From the NCBI GenBank assembly GCA_963724365.1, contig CAVRUR010000015.1:1-64000 (forward strand): a stretch of 64,000 nucleotides of DNA, written 5' to 3'. Numbering within the stretch: the first letter of the stretch is position 1; each line of letters starts with the position of its first letter. The notes below the pieces were generated by a model. That model worked only from the letters and a program-made list of their open reading frames with translations, did not search any database and had not been told where the DNA came from. This stretch comes from JALORV01 sp963724365 (GTDB lineage: Bacteria; Pseudomonadota; Gammaproteobacteria; Burkholderiales; Burkholderiaceae_F). Below, piece by piece: positions 21,370-30,860 of the stretch. Both the position numbers and the translations under genes were made by a program.

Positions 21370-21893
21370 TGGGCACGCTGCTCGCCAACCTGGACACATT
21401 GCTGCTGGTCGTGTTCGCTGCCTGCGCGCTGGTCGGCGCTGCGCTGATGCTCGTGCTGCGCGAGCCGATGCGCGTGGCGCTTGCGCTGATATCGACGATG
21501 GTGTTCCTCGGCGGTATCTATGGCCTGCTCGGCGTTCACTTCATCGCGGCGTTCCAGGTGCTGATCTATGTCGGCGCCGTCATGGTGTTCATCGTCTACG
21601 TGATCATGCTGCTCGATCCGCGCGACTCGGCGGTCAGGCGCCGCTTTTCAGGCCTGCTGATCCCGGGCGTCGTCGGGTGCGGATTGTTCATCTGGGCGCT
21701 CAGCGCGCTGGTGTGGGACGGCGCGGGTGCGGTCAAGCACGGTTCCGGCGGCGCGGGCTTCACGCTGGCGCAGTTTTCCGCGGCTTTCCTCAACGAGTAC
21801 TGGCTCGAGTTCGAACTCACGTCGGTCCTGCTGGTGGCCGCGATCGTCGCGGCGATCGCCGTCATCCAGGTCAGCCGGAGCAAGCATGGATAA
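21369..21893 (+). CDS. nuoJ: NADH-quinone oxidoreductase subunit J
   Basis: Membrane subunit of complex I, 174 residues, with five predicted helices. FQVLIYVGAVMVFIVYVIML contains the pi-bulge helix with the conserved Tyr and Gly of NuoJ/ND6. Its last eight bases overlap the start of nuoK. Length is a little short of the usual 160-200 range midpoint but complete. Confidence 0.94.
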   Translation: MGTLLANLDTLLLVVFAACALVGAALMLVLREPMRVALALISTMVFLGGIYGLLGVHFIAAFQVLIYVGAVMVFIVYVIMLLDPRDSAVRRRFSGLLIPGVVGCGLFIWALSALVWDGAGAVKHGSGGAGFTLAQFSAAFLNEYWLEFELTSVLLVAAIVAAIAVIQVSRSKHG

Positions 21894-22188
21894 GGTGCAG
21901 ATGCTGATCGGCCTGTCGATCGCGCTCTTCGCGATCGGGCTGACCGGCGTGATCATCCGGCGCAATGTCCTGGTGATGCTGATGTGCATGGAACTGATGC
22001 TCAACGGCGTCAACCTGAGCCTGGTGACCTTCGCGGCTCAGAGCGGCTCGGCGGTCGGCGCGGTCCTGGTGTTCCTGGTGTTTGTCGTGGCAACCGCCGA
22101 GATCGCGATCGCGATTCCGATCGTGCTGCTGCTCGTGCGCAGCAAGCGGACGCTCGATCTCGACGCGTACGCGGACCTCAGAGGCTGA
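21886..22188 (+). CDS. nuoK: NADH-quinone oxidoreductase subunit K
   Basis: Small three-helix antiporter-like subunit, exactly 100 residues as is usual. The two membrane glutamates needed for proton movement are visible in LMCMELMLNGVNL and VATAEIAIAIPIV. The stop lies in the first unit of a short tandem repeat that separates nuoK from nuoL. Confidence 0.96.
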   Translation: MDKVQMLIGLSIALFAIGLTGVIIRRNVLVMLMCMELMLNGVNLSLVTFAAQSGSAVGAVLVFLVFVVATAEIAIAIPIVLLLVRSKRTLDLDAYADLRG

Positions 22189-22218
22189 ACCCAGGGGCTG
22201 AACCCAGGGGCTGAACCG
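22180..22218 (+). repeat. Three tandem copies of a 13-bp unit
   Basis: Units AGAGGCTGAACCC, AGGGGCTGAACCC and AGGGGCTGAACCG follow each other without gaps. The first holds the nuoK stop codon and the last ends 11 bp before the nuoL ATG. It is the only gap longer than a few bases inside the nuo operon. Slippage duplication is the simplest origin; effect unknown. Confidence 0.85.
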
Positions 22219-22229
22219 GTGACATTGCA

Positions 22230-24104
22230 ATGACAAACCTCCTGCTGCCGATTGTCCTGCTGCCGCTGATCGGCTTCCTGATCAACGGCCTGCTGGGCGA
22301 ACGCCTCGGAAACCGCGCCGTCAGCGTGATTGCATGCGGACTGCCAATCCTGGCCTTCTTCATCGCCATCGGCGCGACGATGGACCTCCTGTCCGGCGGA
22401 GCACCGCTCGTGCAGAAAGTGTTCACGTGGGCGCAGTTCGGCGACCGTTCGTTCGAGATTTCCTTCTACTTCGATCGCCTGACGGCCGTCATGGTGCTGA
22501 TCGTCACGGGCGTCGGCTCGCTGATCCACATCTACTCGACCGGTTACATGCACGAGGACAAGAGCTATTCGCGCTACTTCGCGTACCTCAACCTGTTCCT
22601 GTTCTTCATGCTGATGCTGGTGCTGGGCCGCTCGCTGTTGGTTCTCTTCGTCGGCTGGGAGGGCGTGGGGCTGGCGTCGTACCTGCTGATCGGATTCTGG
22701 TTCGAGGACCCGGTGAAGGCGGCCGCCGGCAAGAAGGCCTTCATCACCAACCGCGTCGGCGACGCCGGCTTCCTGCTCGGCATGTTCCTGCTGTATCGCG
22801 CGCTCGGCACGCTGGAGATGGACCAGATCAACGCTGCCTTCCTGGCCGGGCCGGTCGCGGTCTCGGCCAGCCTTGTGGGCCTGTTCCTCTTCATCGGCGC
22901 GACCGGCAAGTCGGCCCAGATCCCTCTGCATGTCTGGCTGCCGGATGCGATGGCGGGCCCGACGCCGGTGTCCGCGCTGATCCACGCCGCGACGATGGTG
23001 ACCGCAGGGGTTTACCTCGTTGCGCGACTGCACGGCATCTACCTGCACGCGCCCGAAGCGTCGGCGCTGGTCGCGACGATCGGCGTGGCCACGGCGTTCT
23101 TCGCGGCGACCATTGCACTGGTGCAGACCGACATCAAGAAGGTGCTGGCGTATTCGACGATCTCGCAGCTTGGCTTCATGTTCCTGGCGGCCGGCGTCGG
23201 TGCCTACGGTGTCGCGGTTTTCCATCTCTACACCCACGCCTTCTTCAAAGCGTGCCTGTTCCTCGGCGCGGGCAGCGTGATTCATGCGATGTCCGGCGAG
23301 CAGGACATCGGCAAGATGGGTGGGCTGGCGAAGAAGATCCCGATCACTTTCGTCACGTTCGCAGTCGCGACGGCAGCGATCGCGGGACTGCCACCGCTGG
23401 CGGGATTCTTCTCCAAGGACGAGATCCTCTGGTTCGCGCTCGCCAGCGAGCAGGGTGGGGCGCCATGGCTGTTCGCGATGGCGGTCGCGACGGCGCTGAT
23501 GACCGCCTTCTACATGTTCCGGCTGCTGTGGCTGACGTTCTTCGGCACGCCGCGGATGGACGAGAAGACCGCGCACCACATCCACGAATCGCCCGTGTCC
23601 ATGACTGGCGTGCTGGTCGTGCTGGCCGTGCTGTCGGCGGTCGGCGGGTTCTTCTCGATCCCGCACTTCCTCGAACCGAGTCTGCCGCTGCCGTCCGTGC
23701 GGGCGGAATTGAAGTCGTTCCACACGACGCTGCTGGTGCTGTCGGTCGTCATCGCGCTGGCCGGGCTCGCCGGCGCGGCGTTCTTCTATGTGCGCAACGG
23801 TGCACGGGCAGCGCGCATTCGAGTGCATGTCGAGCCGCTGCACCGGCTGTTGTCGGGCAAGTACTACATCGACGAGTTGTACGAAGCACTGATCGGACGG
23901 CCGCTGCAGTGGGTCTCGGAGCGAGTCTTCCTGCGTATCGGTGATCGCATGCTGATCGACGGATCATTGGACGGCATGGCCGGCATGGCGCGCCGTGCAG
24001 CGGGACAACTCTCGCGCGTGCAGACCGGCAACCTGCATCTGTACGCCTTCTTTGTGCTGGCCGGGCTGGTCGCGGTGCTGCTGTGGAGCTGGGGCCATGT
24101 CTGA
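22230..24104 (+). CDS. nuoL: NADH-quinone oxidoreductase subunit L
   Basis: Distal antiporter-like proton channel with the long lateral helix. It has 624 residues. Signature blocks are the glutamate-containing VGWEGVGLASYLLIGFW, the lysine helix around TGKSAQIPLHVWLPDAMAG, and LVQTDIKKVLAYSTISQLG. The C-terminal about 120 residues hold the amphipathic lateral helix and final membrane span (LHRLLSGKYYIDELYEALI). The start follows a weak GGTGA. It overlaps nuoM by eight bases. Confidence 0.96.
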   Translation: MTNLLLPIVLLPLIGFLINGLLGERLGNRAVSVIACGLPILAFFIAIGATMDLLSGGAPLVQKVFTWAQFGDRSFEISFYFDRLTAVMVLIVTGVGSLIHIYSTGYMHEDKSYSRYFAYLNLFLFFMLMLVLGRSLLVLFVGWEGVGLASYLLIGFWFEDPVKAAAGKKAFITNRVGDAGFLLGMFLLYRALGTLEMDQINAAFLAGPVAVSASLVGLFLFIGATGKSAQIPLHVWLPDAMAGPTPVSALIHAATMVTAGVYLVARLHGIYLHAPEASALVATIGVATAFFAATIALVQTDIKKVLAYSTISQLGFMFLAAGVGAYGVAVFHLYTHAFFKACLFLGAGSVIHAMSGEQDIGKMGGLAKKIPITFVTFAVATAAIAGLPPLAGFFSKDEILWFALASEQGGAPWLFAMAVATALMTAFYMFRLLWLTFFGTPRMDEKTAHHIHESPVSMTGVLVVLAVLSAVGGFFSIPHFLEPSLPLPSVRAELKSFHTTLLVLSVVIALAGLAGAAFFYVRNGARAARIRVHVEPLHRLLSGKYYIDELYEALIGRPLQWVSERVFLRIGDRMLIDGSLDGMAGMARRAAGQLSRVQTGNLHLYAFFVLAGLVAVLLWSWGHV

Positions 24105-25668
24105 CGCGACCGTGCTGAACCTGGTCCTGTTCCTGCCGGTCATCGGCATGGTGTTGCTGGCTGCCTGCCGCAGCGACAACGCCGTGCGGCAACTCACGTT
24201 CTGGGTGACGGTGGTGCAGTTCGTGCTGACCCTGCGGCTCTACATGGAGTTCCAGGCCAACGTGCCCGGATTGCAGTTCGAGACGCGAATTCCGTGGATC
24301 GCGGACTGGGGCGTGCACTATCACATCGGCCTGGACGGTTTCAACGTGCTGCTGGTGCTGCTGACGGCTTTTCTCGGGCCGCTGGTGGTGGCTGGTGCGT
24401 TCAGCGCCATCCAGAAAGACGTCAAGCTCTTCTACGCGATGGTGCTCCTGATCCAGTTCACGATGCTGGGCACCTTCCTTGCGCAGGACCTGTTCCTGTT
24501 CTACGTGTTCTGGGAGGCGATGCTGATCCCGATGTTCCTGATGATCGGCATCTGGGGCGGCGAACGTCGCATCTACGCGACGCTGAAGTTCGTGCTGTAC
24601 ACGGCGTTCGGCTCGATCCTGATGCTCGCCGCGGTCATCTATCTCGTGTATTCGCTGCAGCAGAGCACCGGCACGCTGTCGTTCTCGTTCGCCGATCTGT
24701 ACCGGCACCGGCTGCCGGTCCAGGTGCAGGGCTGGCTGCTGGCGGCGTTCGCCTTGTCCTTCGCGATCAAGGTGCCGATCGTTCCGCTGCACACGTGGCT
24801 GCCCGATGCGCACGTCGAGGCGCCCACCGCGGGCTCGGTGATCCTGGCCGGCGTGCTGCTGAAAATGGGCACGTACGGCTTCATCAAGCTCGGCTTTCCG
24901 CTGTTCCCGCAGGCGGCCTCTGCTGCAGTCAACTGGGTGATGCTGGTGGCCGTCGTCAGCATCGTCTACGGCGCCTGCCTGGCGCTGGTGCAGACCGACA
25001 TCAAGAAGATCATTGCGTACTCATCCATCAGCCACCTCGGCTACGTGATGCTCGGGCTCGCGAGCCTGGACCTCATCGGCATCCAGGGCGCGATCATCCA
25101 GATGGTGAGCCACGGACTGACCGCGGCGGGGCTGTTCCTGATGGTCGGCATGATCTACGAGCGATGCCACACGCGCGAACTGGCGGCCTACGGTGGACTC
25201 GCGAAGGTTCTGCCGGTGTACTCGGTGTTCTTCATGATCCTGACGCTGGCGGCAATCGGCCTGCCGACGACCAGCGGCTTCACTGGCGAATTCCTGGTGC
25301 TGCTCGGCGCATTCAACGCGGCCTGGCCGATGCACCTGGCCGGCGACTCGGTGCCGCTGGTGCTGGCGGTGGTTGCAGTGACCGGCGTCGTGCTGGGAGC
25401 GATGTACATGCTGTGGTTTGCGCAGCGCTTCCTCTATGGCGCGGTCAAGGTGCCGCACGCGCCGATCACCGATCTCAACGGCCGCGAGCGGGCGATTCTG
25501 GTGGCGCTCGTCATCGCCGTCTTCTGGCTGGGGCTCTTCCCGCAGGAGGCGATGCTCAAGACCGAGACGGCGGCACGGCAGTACCAGCAATGGGTCGACG
25601 TCGCAGGCCAGGGGTCCGGCGCCACTGCGCAGGCGCGCGCCGCGCTGCAACCGGAGGCCGCGCGATGA
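24097..25668 (+). CDS. nuoM: NADH-quinone oxidoreductase subunit M
   Basis: Antiporter-like proton channel of the membrane arm, 523 residues and about 14 helices. FYVFWEAMLIPMFLMIGIW has the channel glutamate, FAIKVPIVPLHTWLPDAHVE the key lysine and loop histidine, and VQTDIKKIIAYSSISHLGYV the second conserved lysine. It overlaps both neighbours. No irregularity is seen. Confidence 0.96.
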   Translation: MSDATVLNLVLFLPVIGMVLLAACRSDNAVRQLTFWVTVVQFVLTLRLYMEFQANVPGLQFETRIPWIADWGVHYHIGLDGFNVLLVLLTAFLGPLVVAGAFSAIQKDVKLFYAMVLLIQFTMLGTFLAQDLFLFYVFWEAMLIPMFLMIGIWGGERRIYATLKFVLYTAFGSILMLAAVIYLVYSLQQSTGTLSFSFADLYRHRLPVQVQGWLLAAFALSFAIKVPIVPLHTWLPDAHVEAPTAGSVILAGVLLKMGTYGFIKLGFPLFPQAASAAVNWVMLVAVVSIVYGACLALVQTDIKKIIAYSSISHLGYVMLGLASLDLIGIQGAIIQMVSHGLTAAGLFLMVGMIYERCHTRELAAYGGLAKVLPVYSVFFMILTLAAIGLPTTSGFTGEFLVLLGAFNAAWPMHLAGDSVPLVLAVVAVTGVVLGAMYMLWFAQRFLYGAVKVPHAPITDLNGRERAILVALVIAVFWLGLFPQEAMLKTETAARQYQQWVDVAGQGSGATAQARAALQPEAAR

Positions 25669-27050
25669 ACTGGTCCGTCATGCTCACGGCGATGCTGCCC
25701 GAGCACCTGCTGCTCGCCGGCATCGTCGTACTGATCTCGCTGGATGTCGCCGGCATCTCGTCGCGCTGGTCCGCGTCGGTGGCACTGCTGTTCACGCTGC
25801 TGTCGACCCTGGCCGCCGCGCTGCTGGCACTGTCGGGCTTCGAGGGTGCACCGTTTCCCGGGCACTTCTCGGTCGATCCTCCGACGCTGCTGGCGAAAGC
25901 GATCGTGCTGGCACTGGCGATCCCGATTCTTCAGATGTCGCGCAGCGAATTCGCCTCGGATGTCCGCTTCTACATCCTGCTGCTGTCGTCGCTCTATGGC
26001 GTCCTGCTCGTGACTTCGGCCGATGGCTTCCTGACGATGTTCCTCGGACTGGAGATCATGTCGATGCCGGTCTACGTGCTGGTGCTGCTGGCGTACCAGC
26101 GCCCTGAGGCGGCCGAGGCGGCGCTGAAGTACCTGGTGCTCGGAGGTGCTGCGTCGGCCATGTTCCTCATGGGAGCATCGCTCGTCTACGGCGCGACCGG
26201 ATCGCTCGCCCTCGACGCCTTCGTGCAGGCCGCGCAGGCCAGGGATGCGCTCGCGGTAGTGGCCGTCGTGCTGGTGCTGGTGGCGTTCTTCCTGAAGGCC
26301 GCGGTCGTACCCTTCCACGCATGGGCGCCCGACGCCTATGAGGCCGCCAGCGTACCGGTGACCGCCTACATGGCTACGCTGATCAAGGCAGGCGTGCTGC
26401 TCGCCGTGGTGCGGATCCTCGGCACGGCGAAGATAAGCAGTCCGCTGGTCGACCTGCTCGCGGTCCTACCGCTGATCTCGATGGTCTGGGGCAACCTGGC
26501 CGCGATGAGGCAGCCGAGCTTTCGCCGCATGATCGCGTATTCGTCGATTGCCCATGCCGGATACCTGTTCTTCGCGTTCCTCGGCGATGGCCCGACGCGC
26601 CTGCAGGCAGTGACCTTTTACCTGCTCGCCTACGGCCTGATGAACGCGCTGGCGTTCGCGTCACTGCCTGCCGGCAATGACCCGCGGCGCGACCGGCTCG
26701 ATGCGTTGAAGGGTCTGTACCACCGCCAGCCTTATGCGGCGATCCTGCTCGGCATCGCGATGCTGTCGCTGGCCGGCATTCCGCCGTTTCCCGGATTCGT
26801 CGCGAAATTCCTCATCTTCAAGAACGTGATCGCAGCCGGGTACACGCTGTACGCAGTGCTGGGACTCGTGGGCAGCTATCTGGGCATCTACTTTTACCTG
26901 CGCGTGATCCAGCTGATGTTCATGGGATCGCAGCCGGAGGGTGTCCCGGCGCAGGGCCGCATCGCGGTCGCTGCGGGGGTGCTCTGCCTGGTGCCGACGA
27001 TTGCGCTGACGCTGTTCCCCGGAGCGGTGATCGCACTGCTCGGACCCTGA
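25665..27050 (+). CDS. nuoN: NADH-quinone oxidoreductase subunit N
   Basis: Antiporter-like channel nearest the quinone end, 461 residues, 14 helices. GLEIMSMPVYVLV replaces the strict glutamate block in the usual NuoN manner, with VAFFLKAAVVPFHAWAPDAYE and RRMIAYSSIAHAGY as further signatures. It is the last gene of the nuo run. The ATG overlaps the nuoM stop (ATGA). Confidence 0.96.
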   Translation: MNWSVMLTAMLPEHLLLAGIVVLISLDVAGISSRWSASVALLFTLLSTLAAALLALSGFEGAPFPGHFSVDPPTLLAKAIVLALAIPILQMSRSEFASDVRFYILLLSSLYGVLLVTSADGFLTMFLGLEIMSMPVYVLVLLAYQRPEAAEAALKYLVLGGAASAMFLMGASLVYGATGSLALDAFVQAAQARDALAVVAVVLVLVAFFLKAAVVPFHAWAPDAYEAASVPVTAYMATLIKAGVLLAVVRILGTAKISSPLVDLLAVLPLISMVWGNLAAMRQPSFRRMIAYSSIAHAGYLFFAFLGDGPTRLQAVTFYLLAYGLMNALAFASLPAGNDPRRDRLDALKGLYHRQPYAAILLGIAMLSLAGIPPFPGFVAKFLIFKNVIAAGYTLYAVLGLVGSYLGIYFYLRVIQLMFMGSQPEGVPAQGRIAVAAGVLCLVPTIALTLFPGAVIALLGP

Positions 27051-27306
27051 GTTTCCGGGATCTGCAGGACCACGGCCCGCGGCCAGGCATCTTTCGGGCG
27101 CTGCGGTGCCGGCGCCCCGGATTTCATGTCATCGGGTCCGGCGTGGCGCGTTAGGATGCACGCCTGTCCATCAGCCGGGCACGCAAACCTGATGCGTCGA
27201 GTATCCACGATTCCCTGCAGCGGCGAACGCTGGCGGTCGTGAACGCCTGCTCTCTGCTTCGCGATCCGCATTCGACAGGTCCGCGTCGCCGGCCATCCTG
27301 CCGGGG
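27051..27306. other. Intergenic region after nuoN
   Basis: 256 bp without a gene. A modest GC hairpin, GGGCGC/GCGCCC with a 10-base loop at 27096-27117, may end nuo transcription, although no proper T-run follows. I see no recognisable operator for the kinase gene downstream. Confidence 0.4.
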
Positions 27307-29514
27307 ATGGACCGAATGAACGACACGAAGCAGGGCGAAACAGAACTGCGCTCGCTGCCGGCCGACCTCGGCGCCGGTGATCCTGAGGCCTCGGCAGGTG
27401 CGATACCGAACCTCATCGCCGGCCTGGTCGAGACGGAGACCTGGCGCAATGCCGCGACCGTGCTGATGGGCGCGCTGTTGATCGGCCTCGGCTACTGGGC
27501 CTACACGGGTGTACGCACGGCACTGGCTGATACCCGCGTCGCGAGCCTGCAGGCGCTGCTTGGGACCGTCGTCAAGGGTCTCGACGTCTGGATCGACGAA
27601 CACATGTCCGAAGTACAACGCGTGTCTCGCGATCCGGATGTCGTCGCGCGCGCGGCGCGGCTTGCCGCCGAACGCCGCGATCCCGCAGCGGCCACCGGGC
27701 GCTGCACACAGGAGGCCGAGGAACTGAGTGCACGGGTGCTGTCGTCGCTCTCGACCAACGATGTGGCGGTGTTCCGTATCGTCGACCGTGGCGGCCTCGT
27801 GCTCGCCTCGAAGGACCCGCTGCGCTGCGGCCAGCGGATGCGCCTTGGACGATTCCTCGAACGACTCGACCTTGCCTTCGAAGGTAAGCCGCAGTTCGTT
27901 CGGCCGTATCCGGACCGCGAGGTGTCTGTCGCGAGCCCATCCGGCGCGCGACGACCGGTGGCCTGGTTCCTCGCACCGATCCGAGTGGGCAGCGGCGCCC
28001 CGCTGGCGGTGCTGGCCATGGGTGTCGAGACCGACCGCGAACTCGAGACGATCTTCTCGGCGGCGCGACCCGGCGAAACCGCGGAGGCCTACGCGTTCGG
28101 TGACGACGGCCTGATGCTGACCTCGAGCCGCTTTGGCGAGCAGCTCCGGTCCGCAGGTGCGCTGCCGGCGAACGACGCGGGCGACGGGGCGATGCAGATT
28201 CACGTGCGCGATCCCGGCGGCGAACTCGTCGCAGGGTTCACCCCGAAGCTCGAACCTGCGGCGAGGCCATTCACGCAGGCGGCGGCGCTGGCGATCGCCG
28301 CGCGCAGGAAGACGATTGCCGCCGACCGCAGTGGTCTCATCGCGACACCCTATCGCGACTATCGCGGCACGGAAGTGGTCGGCGCCTGGCAATGGCTGCC
28401 TGCCTACGATGTCGGCGTCGCCGCCGAGATTTCCGAAAGTGAGGCGTTTTCAACGCTGCGCTACCTCACCATCAGCTTCGCCGTCATCGGCGGCATTACC
28501 GCGCTGTCGCTGGTGGCCGCGTTCATGTCGGCCTTCCTTCTGGCACGGCTCAGCCGGCAATTCGGTCGCGTGCAACGGCTGGGCGCGTACACGCTCGACC
28601 GCAAGGTCAGCGAAGGTGGAATGGCGACGATCTACCTGGCCCGGCATGCGTTGCTGAAGCGCCCGACCGCGATCAAGATCCTGAAGAAGCACGTCGCCAC
28701 GGACGAATTCGTGCACCGATTCGAGCGTGAGGTGCAACTGGCGAGCCAGCTGATGCATCCCAACACGGTCGAGATCTACGACTTTGGGCGCACGCGCGAG
28801 GGCCAACCGTACTACGTGATGGAATTCCTCGACGGCGTGACGCTGGCTGAACTGGTGGAGCACTCGGGACGCGTGCCTCCCGGCCGGGCGATCCATATCC
28901 TGCGCCAGGTCGCGGCTGCGCTGCGCGAGGCCCACATGCACGGCATGATCCACCGCGACGTGAAGCCTGAGAACGTGATGCTGTGCCGGCGTGGCGAGGA
29001 TGACGTGGTCAAACTGCTTGACTTCGGTCTGGTGAAGAACCTCGAACGCGCCGACACACGCGACATCACCAAGCAACTCAAGATCGTCGGCACGCCGCGC
29101 TACATGGCTCCCGAGCGCCTGGTCAATCCCTCCGACGTCGATGCGCGCTCGGACATCTACGCGCTCGGTGCAGTCGGGTACTACCTGCTGACCGGCAAGG
29201 TGATTTTCGACGGCGACGACAGCCTGCAGATCAGCAACCAGGTCCTGCACACGACGGCGCCACGGGTGCGTGATGCGAGGGTCGAAGCGCCGGAGGGGCT
29301 CGACAACCTGATCGCTGCCTGTCTCGAGAAGGACCGGTCGCGTCGCCCGCGCAACGCCGAGGCCGTGGTCGAGGCCCTGGATCGCCTTGCCAGCCGCCTG
29401 GCGTGGACACAGGCCGATGCGGTGGCCTGGTGGACGGCGTACCGAAAGACGCGGCGCCCGGCAGCCGACAATGTCGACTCCAATGACGTCCGGCGTGCCA
29501 CGACTGCGGCTTGA
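27307..29514 (+). CDS. Receptor-like Ser/Thr protein kinase with periplasmic Cache-type sensor
   Basis: 735-residue membrane kinase. Residues about 48-68 and 389-412 are transmembrane. The 320 residues between them look like a double-Cache periplasmic ligand sensor (for example the ending GAWQWLPAYDVGVAAEISESE). Residues about 428-700 form a eukaryotic-like kinase: glycine loop SEGGMATIYLA, ATP lysine 457 in TAIKILKK, catalytic Asp551 in HRDVKPENVM, DFG Asp572 and the APE motif. All catalytic residues are present, so it should be active. The sensor-first order is that of chemoreceptors and is unusual for bacterial Hanks kinases. No phosphatase or obvious substrate is adjacent. A second ATG nine bases downstream has a better-placed GGGGA and may be the real start. 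Confidence 0.85.
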   Translation: MDRMNDTKQGETELRSLPADLGAGDPEASAGAIPNLIAGLVETETWRNAATVLMGALLIGLGYWAYTGVRTALADTRVASLQALLGTVVKGLDVWIDEHMSEVQRVSRDPDVVARAARLAAERRDPAAATGRCTQEAEELSARVLSSLSTNDVAVFRIVDRGGLVLASKDPLRCGQRMRLGRFLERLDLAFEGKPQFVRPYPDREVSVASPSGARRPVAWFLAPIRVGSGAPLAVLAMGVETDRELETIFSAARPGETAEAYAFGDDGLMLTSSRFGEQLRSAGALPANDAGDGAMQIHVRDPGGELVAGFTPKLEPAARPFTQAAALAIAARRKTIAADRSGLIATPYRDYRGTEVVGAWQWLPAYDVGVAAEISESEAFSTLRYLTISFAVIGGITALSLVAAFMSAFLLARLSRQFGRVQRLGAYTLDRKVSEGGMATIYLARHALLKRPTAIKILKKHVATDEFVHRFEREVQLASQLMHPNTVEIYDFGRTREGQPYYVMEFLDGVTLAELVEHSGRVPPGRAIHILRQVAAALREAHMHGMIHRDVKPENVMLCRRGEDDVVKLLDFGLVKNLERADTRDITKQLKIVGTPRYMAPERLVNPSDVDARSDIYALGAVGYYLLTGKVIFDGDDSLQISNQVLHTTAPRVRDARVEAPEGLDNLIAACLEKDRSRRPRNAEAVVEALDRLASRLAWTQADAVAWWTAYRKTRRPAADNVDSNDVRRATTAA

Positions 29515-29521
29515 TCGGATT

Positions 29522-29550
29522 GGCCGCGACGCGGCCCCTTTGGCTTTGCT
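29522..29550 (+). terminator. Possible terminator after the kinase gene
   Basis: GGCCGC-GAC-GCGGCC forms a perfect six-pair stem just after the kinase stop, followed by a T-containing tail (CCCCTTTGGCTTT). The tail is imperfect, so efficiency is uncertain. It lies between two convergent genes. Confidence 0.45.
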
Positions 29551-29602
29551 GCGGGGTCATCGGGCCTTGCTGCACTTCTTGCGCCCGTGAGGCCGACTTC
29601 GC

Positions 29603-30808
29603 TTACTGCGTGCGTCGACGCCGCACTGCCCATCCGAAGAAGACCAGCGAACTGAACGCAACGGCCGCCAGCAGGAGCGCGACAGTGTCGTAGTCCTGCA
29701 GCACCGTCCAGGCAACGGCGGCGGCCAGCGGACCCAACGCCTTCGCGATCAGGACCGGCGCGGCCATCGCGCCATTGACGGCGCCATAGTGATCGCGACC
29801 GTAGAGCTCGACGGGTACCGCGCCGCGGACGATCGTCATCACGCCATTGCCGGCTCCGTACAGCACGGCAAAGACGATGAAGCGCCATGTCGAGTCCCCG
29901 GCGAAGGCGAACAGCAGTACCGAAGCCGGCAGCAGCGCCATCGCGAGGGCACCGACGCTCGAGGGCGCCAGCCGCTGCCCGACAGACATTTCCGACAATC
30001 GTCCGAGCACCTGCATCGGACCGATCAAGGCGGCCAGCGTGGCGGCCTGGGTCGCGCTGAACCCCTTGGCCACCATCATTGCCAGCAGGTGGACCGACAT
30101 CGCCGAGAACACGAACGCATTGGCGGTGAAGGCGGCGGCCAGCAAATGAAACGTGGGATCCCGCACGGCCTCTCCGAGAGAACGCGACGTGCCAGGGTCG
30201 CCGGCGGCCGTGGCAGTGCGCGGGTCTCCCTTGGGCAGTACTGTCAGGTGCAGCGGTACGCAGACGAGCAGGTTGATGCCGCCGAAGATCATGGCGGCGT
30301 CGCGCCACCCGAACGCGTTGATCAGTACCTGCCCGAGGGGCCAGAACACGGTGCTCGCAAAGCCTCCGAACAGCGTGAGCACCGCGATCGCGCGCCGGTG
30401 GTTGGTGACGAAGGCCCGTGTCAGCACGGCAAAGGCGGGCTCGTACAACGTGCCCGCCATTGCGACTCCGAGCAGTGCCCAGACGACGTAGAGTTGCGTG
30501 AGCGAGTTCACCTGGCCCAGTGCGGCGAGCGACAGCGCTGCAAGCAACGAACCGGCGGCCATCAACGCCCGACCGCCCCGACGGTCGATGAATCGCCCGA
30601 CCAGCGGCGCGAGCATTCCGGACAGCAGCAGCGCCCCGGTGAACGCACCGACCACGGCCGACTTGCTGGCTCCCAGTGCCTCCTGCAGCGGCTCCATCAC
30701 CAAGGGAAACAGGTAGTAGATCGAGCCCCACGCGGTGATCTGGGTAATGCCCAGTGCCAGCACGGCGCCCCAGGGTTCAGGACGTGAAGTCGATGACACG
30801 GAAGACAT
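29603..30808 (-). CDS. MFS transporter, substrate unknown
   Basis: Major facilitator superfamily carrier of 401 residues with about 12 hydrophobic helices. The loop between helices 2 and 3 reads PLVGRFIDRRGGRALMA, a clear MFS loop signature, and a polar central loop of about 30 residues divides the two halves. The style (TAWGSIYYLFPLVMEPL at the start) resembles monocarboxylate/oxalate-type or unknown-solute MFS members. I cannot name a substrate. It converges with the kinase gene and is about 140 bp from the downstream end of the cNMP-binding gene, which is transcribed toward it. Confidence 0.8.
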   Translation of the reverse strand: MSSVSSTSRPEPWGAVLALGITQITAWGSIYYLFPLVMEPLQEALGASKSAVVGAFTGALLLSGMLAPLVGRFIDRRGGRALMAAGSLLAALSLAALGQVNSLTQLYVVWALLGVAMAGTLYEPAFAVLTRAFVTNHRRAIAVLTLFGGFASTVFWPLGQVLINAFGWRDAAMIFGGINLLVCVPLHLTVLPKGDPRTATAAGDPGTSRSLGEAVRDPTFHLLAAAFTANAFVFSAMSVHLLAMMVAKGFSATQAATLAALIGPMQVLGRLSEMSVGQRLAPSSVGALAMALLPASVLLFAFAGDSTWRFIVFAVLYGAGNGVMTIVRGAVPVELYGRDHYGAVNGAMAAPVLIAKALGPLAAAVAWTVLQDYDTVALLLAAVAFSSLVFFGWAVRRRRTQ

Positions 30809-30860
30809 GTGAACGAGCGGCTGGCAAAGGTGCAGTGCGGCAGACCGCAGCGTAGCGTGC

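Noticed and set aside
22180..22218. CRISPR-like repeats
   Set aside because: Only three 13-bp units with no spacers; a simple tandem repeat.
22038..23843. 601-residue minus-strand open frame opposite nuoL
   Set aside because: Gln/Arg/His-rich shadow; nuoL is unambiguous.
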